Positions 55,339 through 64,000 of a DNA stretch of 64,000 bases are shown here, in pieces. Source of the stretch: Brevibacillus choshinensis (lineage in GTDB: Bacteria; Bacillota; Bacilli; Brevibacillales; Brevibacillaceae); the NCBI RefSeq assembly GCF_016811915.1, contig NZ_CP069127.1, positions 3,447,001 to 3,511,000 on the forward strand. Reading direction: 5' to 3'. Position 1 is the first letter of the stretch; the number at the start of each line of letters is the position of its first letter. Position numbers and translations under genes: made by a program. Below the pieces are notes generated by a model. It saw only the letters and a list, made by a program, of their open reading frames with translations, did not search any database and was not told the origin of the DNA.

Positions 55339-56379
55339 CTATGCTCTTGCTTTGATGAGTTCTTCAGCGATTTGCACCGTATTCCATGCCGCACCCTTGA
55401 GAAGGTTGTCAGAAACGATCCACATATGCAGCCCGCGAGGATGATGGAGATCACGACGCACACGGCCCACAAATACATCCAGTTTGCCTGTCGCATCCGT
55501 AGCAAGCGGATAGCGTTGCTCTTCCGGTACGTCTACAAGAACGACTCCAGGAGCGCTCTCCAAGAGGGATTTCACATCTTCCAAATCAAAGTCCTGTTTC
55601 AGCTCTACGTAAACGGATTCGCTGTGTCCGTAGACGACCGGAATGCGGACGCATGTAGCAGACACCAATACTGTGTCATCACCGAAGATTTTTTTGGTCT
55701 CGTTCACCATTTTCATTTCTTCATAAGTAAAGCCGTTGTCGGTGAATACATCAATTTGCGGAATCGCATTATACGCAATTTGATGGTGAACCGGCAGCTT
55801 CCCTACTGGAAGCACGTTGCACTCAGGCTCCTTGCCATCCAGTATATCGCGGCTTTGCGTTTGCAGTTCGTTGATGGCGGATTGACCCGCACCCGAAACA
55901 GCTTGGTAAGTCGAGACGATAATACGGTCTATTCCAAAACGATCATACAAGGGTTTCAGAGCGGCTACCATCTGAATCGTGGAGCAATTCGGATTCGCAA
56001 TGATTCCTTTGTTCGCAAGCGCGGCTTCCATGTTTACTTCCGGAACGACCAGTGGAACTTCCGGGTCCATCCGGAATGCACTGGTGTTGTCGATCACGAC
56101 AGCACCGTGACGTACGGCATGGGGAGCCAATTCTTTACTTACCCCTCCACCCGCACTAAACAAAGCGAAGTCGATACCAGCGAAGCTCTCTGGCGTTGCT
56201 TCTTCCAGAACAAATTCCTGTCCTTTGAACGTTACCGTCTTGCCAGCAGAACGTCCAGAAGCAAGCAGCTTGAGCTGATTGATAGGAAAATTGCGCTCTT
56301 CCAAAAGTCGAATCATCTGTTGTCCGACTGCGCCAGTTGCGCCTACCACAGCGACATTGTAAGTCAGTTGGTTAGCCAT
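55339..56379 (-). CDS. asd: Aspartate-semialdehyde dehydrogenase
   Basis: Asd reduces aspartyl phosphate to aspartate semialdehyde. The 346-residue product has VVGATGAVGQQMIRLL (NADP binding), the catalytic Cys in NPNCSTIQM, and the SGAGQSAINEL segment. ATG at 56379 follows AGGAGGAG. Lies between spoVFB and dapG, its order matching B. subtilis. Confidence 0.96.
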   Translation of the reverse strand: MANQLTYNVAVVGATGAVGQQMIRLLEERNFPINQLKLLASGRSAGKTVTFKGQEFVLEEATPESFAGIDFALFSAGGGVSKELAPHAVRHGAVVIDNTSAFRMDPEVPLVVPEVNMEAALANKGIIANPNCSTIQMVAALKPLYDRFGIDRIIVSTYQAVSGAGQSAINELQTQSRDILDGKEPECNVLPVGKLPVHHQIAYNAIPQIDVFTDNGFTYEEMKMVNETKKIFGDDTVLVSATCVRIPVVYGHSESVYVELKQDFDLEDVKSLLESAPGVVLVDVPEEQRYPLATDATGKLDVFVGRVRRDLHHPRGLHMWIVSDNLLKGAAWNTVQIAEELIKARA

Positions 56380-56440
56380 CTCTTACTCTCCTCCTAATCG
56401 CGAAAAAACAAGTTGGTTTGTTATTGTTTTTCTGTCGTGT

Positions 56441-57037
56441 TTAATAGTTGAATCTTTCGATGAGCAAGGGCTGCAATTGTCGACCTTCCAAGGAAGCTAC
56501 GCATGTCTCCAATAGTAAGTCCATGCGTGCGACAAGCGAATTAGGCTTTTTATCCGGAGCATCCTGTCCGAACGGGACGAAATAGATGTTTTTCGCAGCC
56601 AACAGCTTGGCAATATTGGCCGCATTTAATCCCAGACCATCGTTTGTGGATATCGCGATCACCAGCGGACGCAGATTGCGCATCGTCGCCTTTGCAGCCA
56701 TCAGGACAGCACTGTCCGTAATGGCATTCGCCAAACGGCTTGTCGTACTTCCGGTGCACGGTGCGATGAGCATGACGTCCAGCAGTTTGGATGGACCAAG
56801 CGGTTCTGCCTGGGGAATCGTTGAGATCAACTCTTCTCCTGTCAGCTCCTTTATCTGCTGTTGCCAGCTTAAAGAGGTCCCGAAACGGGTATCCGTCGTC
56901 ATGATTGTATTCGAAACAATCGGAATGACACGGGCTCCCTCGTCCACAAACCTTTTGATTTGCGGCATGGTCTCCTCAAATGTGCAATGTGATCCAGACA
57001 AGCCAAAACCGATTGTTTTCCCTTTTAGTTTACTCAT
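56441..57037 (-). CDS. spoVFB: Dipicolinate synthase subunit B
   Basis: The B subunit of dipicolinate synthase (198 residues) is a flavoprotein-like fold with GFGLSGSHCTFEETM near the start, and PCTGSTTSRLANAITDSAVL, the phosphate-loop-like segment. It works with SpoVFA in the mother cell to make dipicolinate for the spore core. ATG at 57037 overlaps the stop of spoVFA (ATGA). Confidence 0.94.
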   Translation of the reverse strand: MSKLKGKTIGFGLSGSHCTFEETMPQIKRFVDEGARVIPIVSNTIMTTDTRFGTSLSWQQQIKELTGEELISTIPQAEPLGPSKLLDVMLIAPCTGSTTSRLANAITDSAVLMAAKATMRNLRPLVIAISTNDGLGLNAANIAKLLAAKNIYFVPFGQDAPDKKPNSLVARMDLLLETCVASLEGRQLQPLLIERFNY

Positions 57038-57933
57038 GTTGTCTCCCCCCTGGTTTTCGATTGCTCCGCAATTAGACGAGACAAAGTTTGAGCGAGAATT
57101 TGTCCTGCGGTTTTGGGTGCAACGATTCCAGGCAATCCGGGAGCAAGCAGCGCTTTGATACCTCGTCTTTCGGCGTAGCGAAAATCAGTGCCTCCCGGCT
57201 TGGAAGCCAGGTCAAGAATGAACGCCGACTGCGGCATCTGGGCGATTACTTCAGCAGTGAGTAATAATTGCGGGATGGTATTAAAAATAAAATCAGCATT
57301 TGTCACCTGTTGCCTAAGTTCGCTTATATGGAAGGGAGTCATTCCCATCTCATAAATGCGTGCCAAGTGTTCTTGACGCCGAGCCCCCACTCTGACGCGT
57401 GCTCCCAATGCATGCAGCGCCCTGGCCATGGATATCCCGGTTCTGCCCAATCCTAGTACGATCGACTGTGATCCATGGATCGTGATATCCGTGTTTTGAA
57501 TCGCCATCATCAAAGCGCCCTCCACCGTAGGGATGGAGTTGTAGATAGCTACTTCATCACGCTCCAGCAGCTCCACCAGCGGGATCTGCTTCGGACTCAC
57601 CAATCTTTTCAAATAAGGTTTGGCCATTCCCGTGTATACCACGCAGTGCTTAGGCAAGCTCGCTATGTGCTCATCTTGCAGCTGCAATTGTTTGGAGCAA
57701 AAGATACTTTCCACGAAGCCATGATCATCTGTTCCCACGATCGGAAGGATGAGGGCGTCTACGTCTTTCAACACATCGCATGTTAATGGTTTCTTCGTTG
57801 CCCCTGTGAAATTGCTTTCCAGGTTGTCGAAGCCTACTAACGTGACGCTAGCATCCAGTTGTATGCAACGCTTGATTACTTCCAACTGGCGAGCGTCTCC
57901 GCCAATGAAGGCAACATGTATGCCCGTTAGCAT
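57034..57933 (-). CDS. spoVFA: Dipicolinate synthase subunit A
   Basis: The A subunit (299 residues) has two Rossmann regions: an N-terminal domain (HVAFIGGDARQLEVIKRC) and a C-terminal NAD(P)-binding domain (SIVLGLGRTGISMARALHALGARV). ATG at 57933 follows AAAGGGGAACG. It opens the spoVFA-spoVFB-asd-dapG-dapA series. In B. subtilis a sigma-K promoter drives spoVFAB; no convincing sigma-K site was found here. Confidence 0.94.
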   Translation of the reverse strand: MLTGIHVAFIGGDARQLEVIKRCIQLDASVTLVGFDNLESNFTGATKKPLTCDVLKDVDALILPIVGTDDHGFVESIFCSKQLQLQDEHIASLPKHCVVYTGMAKPYLKRLVSPKQIPLVELLERDEVAIYNSIPTVEGALMMAIQNTDITIHGSQSIVLGLGRTGISMARALHALGARVRVGARRQEHLARIYEMGMTPFHISELRQQVTNADFIFNTIPQLLLTAEVIAQMPQSAFILDLASKPGGTDFRYAERRGIKALLAPGLPGIVAPKTAGQILAQTLSRLIAEQSKTRGETT

Positions 57934-58071
57934 GCTGCGTTCCCCTTTCCACACATTTTACTGCATTAAATGATCGAAACGCAAAGGTTTTTCCATGTGA
58001 AAAAGTTGACGAAAAACGTTGCGGTCTACCCCCATCCTATTCTCCTCTCTCGGGTTAGGTGACACTGCTGC

Positions 58072-58332
58072 CTACTTTTGCGATGCTTGTATTTCGTGCG
58101 AATTGAGCTGAATGATAATCATGTCTGGCCCAATTTTTACAATCGAGCTCCATGGGATAACAATATCCTCCCGTTTCTTGCCGAAGCCAAAGAAACTGCC
58201 TCCTGGCAAGACGATCGATTGGATTTGTCCATCATCCGGATTGATCACGAGATCGGAGTCACTGATAACGCCCATTTTCTCCCCTGTATCCAGCCCGATG
58301 ATTTCCTTTCCCCCCAGTTCACTCAAGCGCAT
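58072..58332 (-). CDS. ymxH: YlmC/YmxH family sporulation protein (PRC-barrel)
   Basis: This 86-residue PRC-barrel protein (MRLSELGGKEIIGLDTGEKMG and DIVIPWSSIVKIGPDMIII) matches YlmC/YmxH family proteins, conserved in spore formers and of unknown function. ATG at 58332 follows AAAGGGGG. It lies between mlpA and spoVFA, as in B. subtilis. Confidence 0.88.
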   Translation of the reverse strand: MRLSELGGKEIIGLDTGEKMGVISDSDLVINPDDGQIQSIVLPGGSFFGFGKKREDIVIPWSSIVKIGPDMIIIQLNSHEIQASQK

Positions 58333-58372
58333 ATGCGTACCCCCTTTGTCCTGATTACTTGTTGATATACGC

Positions 58373-58402
58373 AAAAAAATCCGGGCTATGCCGGATTTTT
58401 CC
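58373..58402 (-). terminator. Rho-independent terminator of mlpA
   Basis: ATCCGG/CCGGAT stem followed by TTTTTTTGC on the minus strand, between mlpA and ymxH. Confidence 0.82.
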
Positions 58403-58426
58403 TGAAAGCGTCATTCCTATTTCTTT

Positions 58427-59680
58427 CTACAAAAGAATATCGTTTTTCACATTCGCAGGGAACCCGTCCAAAGGGCTGACCATGGCAAGTGCCAGTTTGG
58501 ACCGGAACAACTGCTGCGCAACTGACAATACGGATTCATGAGAAACCCGGTCGATCTTCGCCAAAATCTCATCGAGGGTCAGATGCCTCTCCAGCAGCAG
58601 TTCGTTCTTGCCAAGGCGGCTCATGCGGCTGTTCGTGCTCTCGAGACTGAGCATGAGGCTTCCTTTCAGCTGTTCTTTCCCTTTGTTCAGTTCCTTCTCG
58701 GTAATTCCGTGGTCCGCCACATCGCGAAGCACATGAGATACGATGTCAAACACCTGACCGACATGCTCTACAGCGGTACCTGTGTACACGGTAAATGTGC
58801 CCGCTTCCTTATAAGAGGAATGGTACGAGTACACTGAGTATGCCAGGCCTCGCTCTTCGCGGATTTCTTGGAAGAGTCGGGAGCTCATGCTGCCACCCAG
58901 CACATTGTTCAACAAGATCAGGGAGTACACTTCATCATGCCCCACCTGGAAGCCTGGAAGCGAGATGCAAAGATGCGCCTGCTCTGTCTTTTTCTCCTGC
59001 GAAATGACGTTGGCTGCAAAATCTGGCGTCGTCAGAACGGGGAGTGTCGCTGAGCGGTGAAACGCAGAAAAACGACGCTTGATATCTTCAATCAAGCTGT
59101 CATCAAAGTTACCGGCTACCGTAATGACCGTATTTGTCGGCAAATATCGCTGATCGACGTAGGCTTGGAGGTCATCGCGCTTCAAGCTTCTCAGAACATC
59201 TTCGGTTCCCAGAATGGTATAGCCAAGCGGATGCTTCTCATAGGAAGCACGGGCAATCAGATCGTGTACGAGGTCGTCCGGAGTATCCTCGTACATGCTG
59301 ATTTCCTCAATGACGACATTCTTTTCTTTTTCGAGCTCATCCGCGTCAAAAATAGAATGGAAGTACATATCCGAGAGCACGTCCAAAGCGATCGGGGCAT
59401 GCTGATCCAGCACCCTCGCGTAATAGCAGGTATACTCTTTGGATGTAAAAGCATTTACATTGCCGCCAATCTCGTCAAAAGTCTCGGCGATTTCCTTGGC
59501 CGAACGAGTGGCCGTCCCTTTGAAGAACATGTGCTCCAAGAAATGGGAAATCCCGTTATTTGCTTCGTTCTCATATTTTGAACCGGTCCCAACCCATATA
59601 CCCAGCGCAACGGAGCGAACCGACGGAATCTTTTCCGTCACGATTCTTAGACCGTTCTCACACGTATGACGTTGTATCAC
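58427..59680 (-). CDS. mlpA: M16 family zinc peptidase MlpA (YmxG)
   Basis: The 417-residue product is a catalytic M16 protease (like mitochondrial processing peptidase). It has HFLEHMFFKG (zinc motif), with the third ligand likely in NVVIEEISMYEDTPDDLVHDL, and the late substrate-binding RGLAYSVYSYHSS. Single-chain homodimers are usual. The start is GTG at 59680, after GAGGAGG. It follows ylxY and precedes ymxH as in B. subtilis. Confidence 0.92.
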   Translation of the reverse strand: MIQRHTCENGLRIVTEKIPSVRSVALGIWVGTGSKYENEANNGISHFLEHMFFKGTATRSAKEIAETFDEIGGNVNAFTSKEYTCYYARVLDQHAPIALDVLSDMYFHSIFDADELEKEKNVVIEEISMYEDTPDDLVHDLIARASYEKHPLGYTILGTEDVLRSLKRDDLQAYVDQRYLPTNTVITVAGNFDDSLIEDIKRRFSAFHRSATLPVLTTPDFAANVISQEKKTEQAHLCISLPGFQVGHDEVYSLILLNNVLGGSMSSRLFQEIREERGLAYSVYSYHSSYKEAGTFTVYTGTAVEHVGQVFDIVSHVLRDVADHGITEKELNKGKEQLKGSLMLSLESTNSRMSRLGKNELLLERHLTLDEILAKIDRVSHESVLSVAQQLFRSKLALAMVSPLDGFPANVKNDILL

Positions 59681-59794
59681 GCAAATCCTCCTCGGTTGAT
59701 CATCTGTCTCTATCCACTATCTAGGGGGAAATCCTGTAAACACGTCTAACTATAGCAAACTTCCCATGTCTCCACAACAAATGAACACGTTTTC

Positions 59795-60772
59795 TCACTT
59801 GCCGAGGCGGTTGCTGGAAATGACTTCGGATACGGTGGTCGGCACCAGCCCTTTTTGTTTGGCGATGGTCAGGAGCTGATCGAGGCTCGCCTCGGAAGCA
59901 GCTGTTGGATGCATGAGTACGAGCACGCCATTCCCCATCAGGCGGCTGATCTTGCGTATGACCCAGCTAGAAGATGGCTTTTGCCAATCCACGGTGTCCG
60001 CTGTCCATAAGATGGTCTTCATTTGATAGGATGATTGCGCAATCTGAACGACACGCTGGTTAAACGCCCCAGAAGGCGGAGCAAACAACGTCGGTTTTAC
60101 CCCAATCGTCTTCTGAATGATATCTTGTGTCTTGCTGATTTCCTGATGAATGCGCTGCATTCCCAGTGTATTCATATCCGGGTGGGAGTACGCGTGATTG
60201 CCTATCTCATGGCCTCGCGCTGCAATTTTTTTCGCTTCCTCCGGGTACCGTTTCACCCATGATCCATCCAGGAAAAAAGTCGTCTTCACTCCATGCTTGT
60301 CAAGTATATCAAGCATGGAGTCCAAATACTCATTTCCCCACGCCACGTTGATCATGAATGAAATGGCTGGCTTGTTTGGATTTCCCCGATAGATCGGCAG
60401 CGTTCCGAGCTGCTCCAGAGAAACAGCAGGGGGCAGCTCCTTGTACACCATCATTTCCGGACTTACCGTACCCGTGGCAATCATTTTGCTTACGGATGCT
60501 TCTACATCCACTATACGCCCGTTATAGCCTGGAACTGCCGCTTTCCAGCTTTTATCGAAGACAGCATCGATCGGCATCTCTTCCTTGCCGCTCTTCCATT
60601 GTTCGATCAATCCCCGAAGTCGCTCGCGCTCATCTACCCGACCATCCGCGGTTACGGCTTTGTGATTCTTTATCACATCTATGTATTGATGAATGGGCTG
60701 ATAGTTCAGCGCGAGCATCAACAGAGCTGCGCAGCTGATTGTGAACCAAAGCCTCCTCTTTTTTCCTGTCAT
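59795..60772 (-). CDS. ylxY: YlxY-type polysaccharide deacetylase homolog
   Basis: The 325-residue product has a single N-terminal membrane anchor and a NodB-like deacetylase domain (about 130-320). Motif 2 is intact (HAYSHP with H193 and H197), but motif 1, normally TFDDG or FDISWG, reads INVAWG so the expected catalytic Asp is Asn142. The protein may therefore be inactive or altered. Start is ATG at 60772, after GGAGG with a longer spacer. It lies between pnp and mlpA, where B. subtilis has ylxY. Confidence 0.85.
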   Translation of the reverse strand: MTGKKRRLWFTISCAALLMLALNYQPIHQYIDVIKNHKAVTADGRVDERERLRGLIEQWKSGKEEMPIDAVFDKSWKAAVPGYNGRIVDVEASVSKMIATGTVSPEMMVYKELPPAVSLEQLGTLPIYRGNPNKPAISFMINVAWGNEYLDSMLDILDKHGVKTTFFLDGSWVKRYPEEAKKIAARGHEIGNHAYSHPDMNTLGMQRIHQEISKTQDIIQKTIGVKPTLFAPPSGAFNQRVVQIAQSSYQMKTILWTADTVDWQKPSSSWVIRKISRLMGNGVLVLMHPTAASEASLDQLLTIAKQKGLVPTTVSEVISSNRLGK

Positions 60773-60849
60773 CGGGGTAGCCCCCTCCTCCCATTCGTAC
60801 AAGTCTCTCTTTGTCCAATGTATGACTGGGTAACAAGACTTAGACGAAA

Positions 60850-60897
60850 AAAAGAAAAAAGCTTCCGTACACGAATTTCTTCGAGTGACGAAGCCTT
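60850..60897 (-). terminator. Rho-independent terminator of pnp
   Basis: GGCTTCGT and ACGGAAGC close a long imperfect stem, followed on the minus strand by a T-rich tail. Confidence 0.8.
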
Positions 60898-60908
60898 TTG
60901 CTTGTTGT

Positions 60909-63056
60909 TTATTCAGCTGTGGCTGGAGCAGAATCCGCTTGTTGTGCGGCAGCTTGCTCTTTGAGAACAGCCTTGCGAGAAAGATTCACACGACCTTGGT
61001 CATCGATCTCGGTAACTTTTACTTGGATCTTATCACCGACGGCGACAACATCTTCGGTCTTGGCTACACGTTCTTCTGCCAATTGCGAGATGTGGCACAG
61101 TCCTTCTTTTCCTGCAAACAGCTCAACGAATGCACCGTATTTCTCTACGCGCTTGACTGTACCCAGGTACGTTTGGCCAACAGCCACTTCGCGAACGAGA
61201 TCCTCGATGATTTGTTTCGCACGCAGGTTTGCTTCGTGATTGATCGAAGCGATGAAGACGCGGCCATCTTGCTCGATGTCGATTTTGACGCCTGTTTCTT
61301 CGATGATTTTGTTGATGACGCGACCTTGAGGTCCAATGACATCGCGGATTTTTTCCGGATTGATGGTCATGGTCATGATCTTTGGAGCGTATGGAGACAG
61401 TGTTTCACGAGGCGTGGAAATTGTGCTCATCATATGCTTCAAGATGTGCAGGCGGCCAATGCGCGCTTGCTCCAATGCCATTTCCAGGATCTCGCGGTTG
61501 ATGCCGGAAATTTTGATGTCCATCTGAATGGCGGTAACCCCTGCTTCCGTACCAGCCACTTTAAAGTCCATGTCGCCCAGATGGTCTTCCATGCCCTGAA
61601 TATCGGTCAGGATCGAGAAGGATTGTTCATCCTTGCCCATGATCAATCCCATGGCAATGCCCGCTACCGGCGATTTGATCGGCACCCCTGCGTCCATCAA
61701 TGCGAGAACGCTGGCGCAAATCGATGCTTGCGACGTGGAGCCGTTGGATTCGATGACTTCCGATACCAGACGGATCGTGTAAGGGAACTCTGTCTCCGAT
61801 GGGATGATCGGTTCAATGGCACGCTCACCGAGTGCGCCGTGCCCAATCTCACGACGGCCAGGAGGACGAAGCGGACGTGCTTCCCCTACGCTGTACGGCG
61901 GGAAATTGTAGTGATGCATAAAACGTTTGGACTCTTCCAGGCCAAGTCCGTCGAGAATTTGCACGTCGCCAAGAGCGCCGAGTGTACATACGCTGAGCGC
62001 TTGGGTCTGACCACGCGTGAACATAGCCGAACCGTGCGTACGAGCCAAAATATCTACTTCACTGGACAACGGACGGATTTCGTCGAGAGCTCGTCCATCC
62101 GGGCGGATTTTATCTTCCGTGATGAGGCGGCGGACTTCATCTTTTACGATGTTGCCGAGAACTTCGCTAATCATTTTCTCCTGCTCTGCAAAAGTGTCAG
62201 GGTTTTGTGCAGCGAAATGCTCCTTGGTCTGGGCCTTGATCGCATCGATGGCATCGTAGCGTGCTTGCTTTTCCTCGATGCGAACTGCTTCTTTCAAGCG
62301 TGTTTCCGCAAATGCGCGAACGGCTTGATCGATTTCCGGATCGACTTCGTGCAGGATGACCTGCATTTTTTCCTTGCCGATCTCAGCTACGATTTGGTTT
62401 TGGAATTCAATGATTTTCTTGATCTCATCATGACCTGTCATGATTGCTTCCAGCATGACCGATTCCGGCACTTGATTCGCGCCAGCTTCCACCATGTTGA
62501 TCGCTTTGTGCGTTCCCGCTACGACCAGATGGATATCGCTCTTTTCTGCTTGAGCTACAGTCGGGTTGATGATGAATTGTCCATCGACACGGCCTACGAT
62601 CACACCAGCGATCGGGCCCTCGAATGGAATCTCGGAGACGCACAGCGCTGCAGATGTACCGATCATTGCGGCAATCTCAGGCGAGCAATCTTGATCGACG
62701 GACAGTACAGTGTTCACGATCTGTACGTCGTTACGAAAACCTTCTGCGAAAAGCGGGCGAACAGGGCGGTCGATCAAACGACTTGCCAAAATCGCCTTTT
62801 CACTCGGACGACCTTCTCTTTTAATAAAGCCGCCGGGGATTTTCCCGACCGCGTAGAGACGTTCCTCGTAGTTGACAGTCAGCGGAAAGAAATCAAGAGC
62901 TTTCGGTTCCTTCGAAACTGTCACTGCAGACAAGATTGCCGTATCGCCGTACCGAACCAGAACCGAACCATGCGCCTGTTTGGCCATTTTCCCAAACTCG
63001 AGCGTCAGTTTGCGGCCTGCCAGTTCGAAATCAAATGTACGGAATTGTTGCTCCAT
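60909..63056 (-). CDS. pnp: Polynucleotide phosphorylase
   Basis: PNPase degrades RNA 3' to 5' with phosphate. The 715-residue product has two RNase PH domains (about 1-220 and 305-545, the second with [23 protein letters not shown]), a helical linker, a KH domain (about 560-615; [15 protein letters not shown]) and an S1 domain (about 625-695; [17 protein letters not shown]). The tail is Ala/Gln-rich. ATG at 63056 follows GAAGGAGG. Between rpsO and pnp lie stacked hairpins typical of this transition. Confidence 0.97.
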   Translation of the reverse strand: MEQQFRTFDFELAGRKLTLEFGKMAKQAHGSVLVRYGDTAILSAVTVSKEPKALDFFPLTVNYEERLYAVGKIPGGFIKREGRPSEKAILASRLIDRPVRPLFAEGFRNDVQIVNTVLSVDQDCSPEIAAMIGTSAALCVSEIPFEGPIAGVIVGRVDGQFIINPTVAQAEKSDIHLVVAGTHKAINMVEAGANQVPESVMLEAIMTGHDEIKKIIEFQNQIVAEIGKEKMQVILHEVDPEIDQAVRAFAETRLKEAVRIEEKQARYDAIDAIKAQTKEHFAAQNPDTFAEQEKMISEVLGNIVKDEVRRLITEDKIRPDGRALDEIRPLSSEVDILARTHGSAMFTRGQTQALSVCTLGALGDVQILDGLGLEESKRFMHHYNFPPYSVGEARPLRPPGRREIGHGALGERAIEPIIPSETEFPYTIRLVSEVIESNGSTSQASICASVLALMDAGVPIKSPVAGIAMGLIMGKDEQSFSILTDIQGMEDHLGDMDFKVAGTEAGVTAIQMDIKISGINREILEMALEQARIGRLHILKHMMSTISTPRETLSPYAPKIMTMTINPEKIRDVIGPQGRVINKIIEETGVKIDIEQDGRVFIASINHEANLRAKQIIEDLVREVAVGQTYLGTVKRVEKYGAFVELFAGKEGLCHISQLAEERVAKTEDVVAVGDKIQVKVTEIDDQGRVNLSRKAVLKEQAAAQQADSAPATAE

Positions 63057-63176
63057 GTTGCTAGCAGTCCTCCTTCACGACAATGTGCATATCTACACTT
63101 TGTTTTCTACCTGTATGTATTATTTCCTGCCGTACTCAAAATTAAATGGGTAGCATTGGCAGTCTTTCTAGATAAT

Positions 63177-63202
63177 AAAAAAACCTCTGTCGAGGCTTAT
63201 TC
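63177..63202 (-). terminator. Terminator-like hairpin upstream of pnp
   Basis: AAGCCTC/GAGGTTT stem (one G-U) with a 4-base loop and a T run lies 120 bases before pnp. It may end rpsO readthrough or attenuate pnp. Confidence 0.65.
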
Positions 63203-63208
63203 ATGTGA

Positions 63209-63240
63209 AGCGTGTAACACGCGAAATCGTGCTACACGCT
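63209..63240 (-). promoter_or_regulatory. Long stem-loop in the rpsO-pnp region
   Basis: AGCGTGTAGCACG pairs with CGTGTTACACGCT (13 bp, one G-U) around a 6-base loop. A stem of this size is a potential RNase III site. Confidence 0.65.
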
Positions 63241-63252
63241 CCTACACGAAGG

Positions 63253-63277
63253 AAAAAGCGGGATGACCCCGCTTTTT
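63253..63277 (-). terminator. Rho-independent terminator of rpsO
   Basis: AAAAAGCGGG/CCCGCTTTTT stem and T run, 12 bases after the rpsO stop. Confidence 0.88.
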
Positions 63278-63289
63278 ACAAGACGCTGA

Positions 63290-63559
63290 TTAGCGACGCA
63301 GACCCAGACGGTCTACTACGGAACGATAACGCTGCACGTCAGATTCACGCAGGTATGTCAACAGGTTACGACGTTGACCTACCATTTTCAACAGGCCGCG
63401 ACGGCTGTGGTGATCTTTTTTGTGCGTACGCAGGTGTCCGTTCAGGTTGTTAATGTTTTCGGTCAGGATAGCGATTTGTACTTCCGGCGAACCGGTGTCG
63501 TTCTCATGAGTACGGAACTCTTGGATCAGTTGAGTTTTACGTTCTTGAGTCAATGCCAT
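63290..63559 (-). CDS. rpsO: 30S ribosomal protein S15
   Basis: S15 binds 16S rRNA early in small-subunit assembly. The 89-residue product is near-identical to Bacillus S15, with [21 protein letters not shown] and [25 protein letters not shown]. Two adjacent ATGs occur; the second (63559) gives the usual MALTQER start. GGAGG lies 9 bases upstream. It has its own promoter and terminator, and a leader that may bind S15. Confidence 0.98.
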   Translation of the reverse strand: MALTQERKTQLIQEFRTHENDTGSPEVQIAILTENINNLNGHLRTHKKDHHSRRGLLKMVGQRRNLLTYLRESDVQRYRSVVDRLGLRR

Positions 63560-63562
63560 CAT

Positions 63563-63645
63563 GACTCACCTCCTTATTTTGTATGCCGTTAGCCGAGTCT
63601 GCCGCCGGTGAGCTTCGGTCAGCCAAGCTACGGTTATCTGTACAA
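63563..63645 (-). promoter_or_regulatory. Candidate S15-responsive leader of rpsO
   Basis: The region between the rpsO promoter and its start is rich in complementary blocks, such as AGCTT/GAAGCT and two related GGCTGAC and GGCTAAC segments. S15 leaders in Bacillus-type bacteria are known to bind S15; identity here is not proven. Confidence 0.35.
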
Positions 63646-63653
63646 CGTTTTGA

Positions 63654-63682
63654 ATTATAGCATACCATTTTGTGAAAAGCAA
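63654..63682 (-). promoter_or_regulatory. Sigma-A promoter for rpsO
   Basis: On the minus strand TTGCTT and TATAAT (with extended TG) are separated by 17 bases, 95-123 bases upstream of rpsO. Confidence 0.7.
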
Positions 63683-63701
63683 AGAGATTCCGTTACGAGA
63701 T

Positions 63702-64000
63702 TTACTCGCCCAGCTTCATCTTGGCAGTCTCTACGTCTCGCTGAATTTGAGCAATCAGCGCGTCGACTCCAGCAAACTTCTGCTCTTCACGAAGGAAGAA
63801 CAAAAACTCTACTTCTACATCTTTGCCATAAATCTCGCCCGAGAACTCAAAAATGTGTACTTCTAGCGATTTTTCTTTCTTTTCTAGCTCAAAGGTCGGC
63901 TTGATGCCCACGTTCATAACGCCAAAGTAGCTCTTTTGATCGACCGTGAAGCGCACACCGTACACCCCGTTTTTCCCAATCAAATAAGGAGCGGCCACTT
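63702..64000 (-). CDS. ribF: Bifunctional riboflavin kinase/FAD synthetase, 3' end
   Basis: Only the C-terminal ~99 residues lie in the window. They are the riboflavin kinase domain, with GVYGVRFTVDQKSYFGVMNVG and the typical NVGxKPTF, EVHIFEF and FLREEQKF motifs. RibF converts riboflavin to FMN and FAD. The gene lies upstream of rpsO, as in B. subtilis. The frame is open to the window edge. Confidence 0.93.
   Translation of the reverse strand, partial: VAAPYLIGKNGVYGVRFTVDQKSYFGVMNVGIKPTFELEKKEKSLEVHIFEFSGEIYGKDVEVEFLFFLREEQKFAGVDALIAQIQRDVETAKMKLGE

Noticed and set aside
56380..58071. Lysine riboswitch or T-box ahead of the asd/dapG/dapA operon
   Set aside because: Gaps before asd (61 bases) and spoVFA (138 bases) are too short for a lysine riboswitch. 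No T-box GGTGG-type sequence or regulatory terminator was seen.
57934..58071. Sigma-K promoter ahead of spoVFA
   Set aside because: Only a weak CATTTAATG resemblance without a properly spaced -35 was found, so it is not listed.
60885..63266. 793-codon open frame antisense to pnp
   Set aside because: It has no ribosome site or recognisable domain and mirrors the pnp reading frame; PNPase is certain. Long antisense frames also occur opposite miaB (10257-12068), mutL (4603-5730) and the helicase gene (30079-31443), as expected from codon bias.
1..64000. CRISPR arrays, tRNA, rRNA, IS elements or prophage
   Set aside because: No spaced direct repeats, no cloverleaf or rRNA sequence, no transposase or phage structural gene was seen. 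The amidoligase has phage relatives, but no phage neighbours.

Overview
The window is a stretch of core chromosome from an endospore-forming member of the Bacillota. Gene content and protein sequences point to Brevibacillus or a close relative in Paenibacillaceae. The evidence is a set of sporulation genes (cotE, spoVS, spoVFAB, a SpoIIIE-type ftsK, a YlmC/YmxH-type gene, mlpA/ylxY), RNase Y and RNase J, the RicA-MiaB pair, an S-layer-homology protein, and strong AGGAGG ribosome binding sites. The species assignment is an inference from protein resemblance. No rRNA, tRNA, CRISPR array, prophage or insertion sequence was seen.

Almost everything lies on the minus strand. Read in that direction (64000 to 1) it follows the order known from Bacillus subtilis: ribF, rpsO, pnp, ylxY, mlpA, ymxH, spoVFA-spoVFB-asd-dapG-dapA, rnjB, tepA, ylzJ, spoIIIE/ftsK, a GntR regulator with a nupNOPQ-like nucleoside ABC transporter, an M23/LysM wall hydrolase, ymfF-ymfH-ymfI-ymfJ-ymfK-rodZ, rimO-pgsA, cinA, a DEAD-box helicase, recA, recX, rny, ymdB, spoVS, a dipeptidase, korA-korB, then after an interruption miaB-ricA-cotE, an amidoligase-like gene, mutS-mutL, a methyltransferase, miaA and hfq. 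The interruption (about 12.4-21.0 kb) holds most plus-strand genes: an SLH protein, lipL, a membrane acyltransferase, a CbpB-like CBS protein and a ykvI-type transporter, mixed with minus-strand yheC/D, mnmM and a YhfI-like metallo-hydrolase. A plus-strand MFS drug exporter enters at the left edge and ribF runs off the right edge.

Functional themes: (1) RNA maturation and decay (rny, pnp, rnjB, a DEAD-box helicase, hfq, miaA, miaB, ricA, mnmM, rimO, rpsO); (2) DNA repair (mutS, mutL, recA, recX, cinA); (3) sporulation, including an operon that joins the aspartate pathway (asd, dapG, dapA) to dipicolinate synthase (spoVFAB), which uses the DapA product; (4) EF-P modification (ymfF, ymfH, ymfI); (5) envelope and membrane (pgsA, rodZ, M23 hydrolase, SLH protein).

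The most interesting signals are in control regions and starts rather than in unknown genes: an apparent CTG start for ftsK/spoIIIE, an attenuator-like structured leader and an odd start region for rny, three stacked hairpins between rpsO and pnp, a LexA box upstream of a TTG-started recA, candidate sigma-H (spoVS) and sigma-K (cotE) promoters, a YlxY whose catalytic Asp is Asn, and an amidoligase-like gene beside cotE. No wholly new multi-gene system was found.
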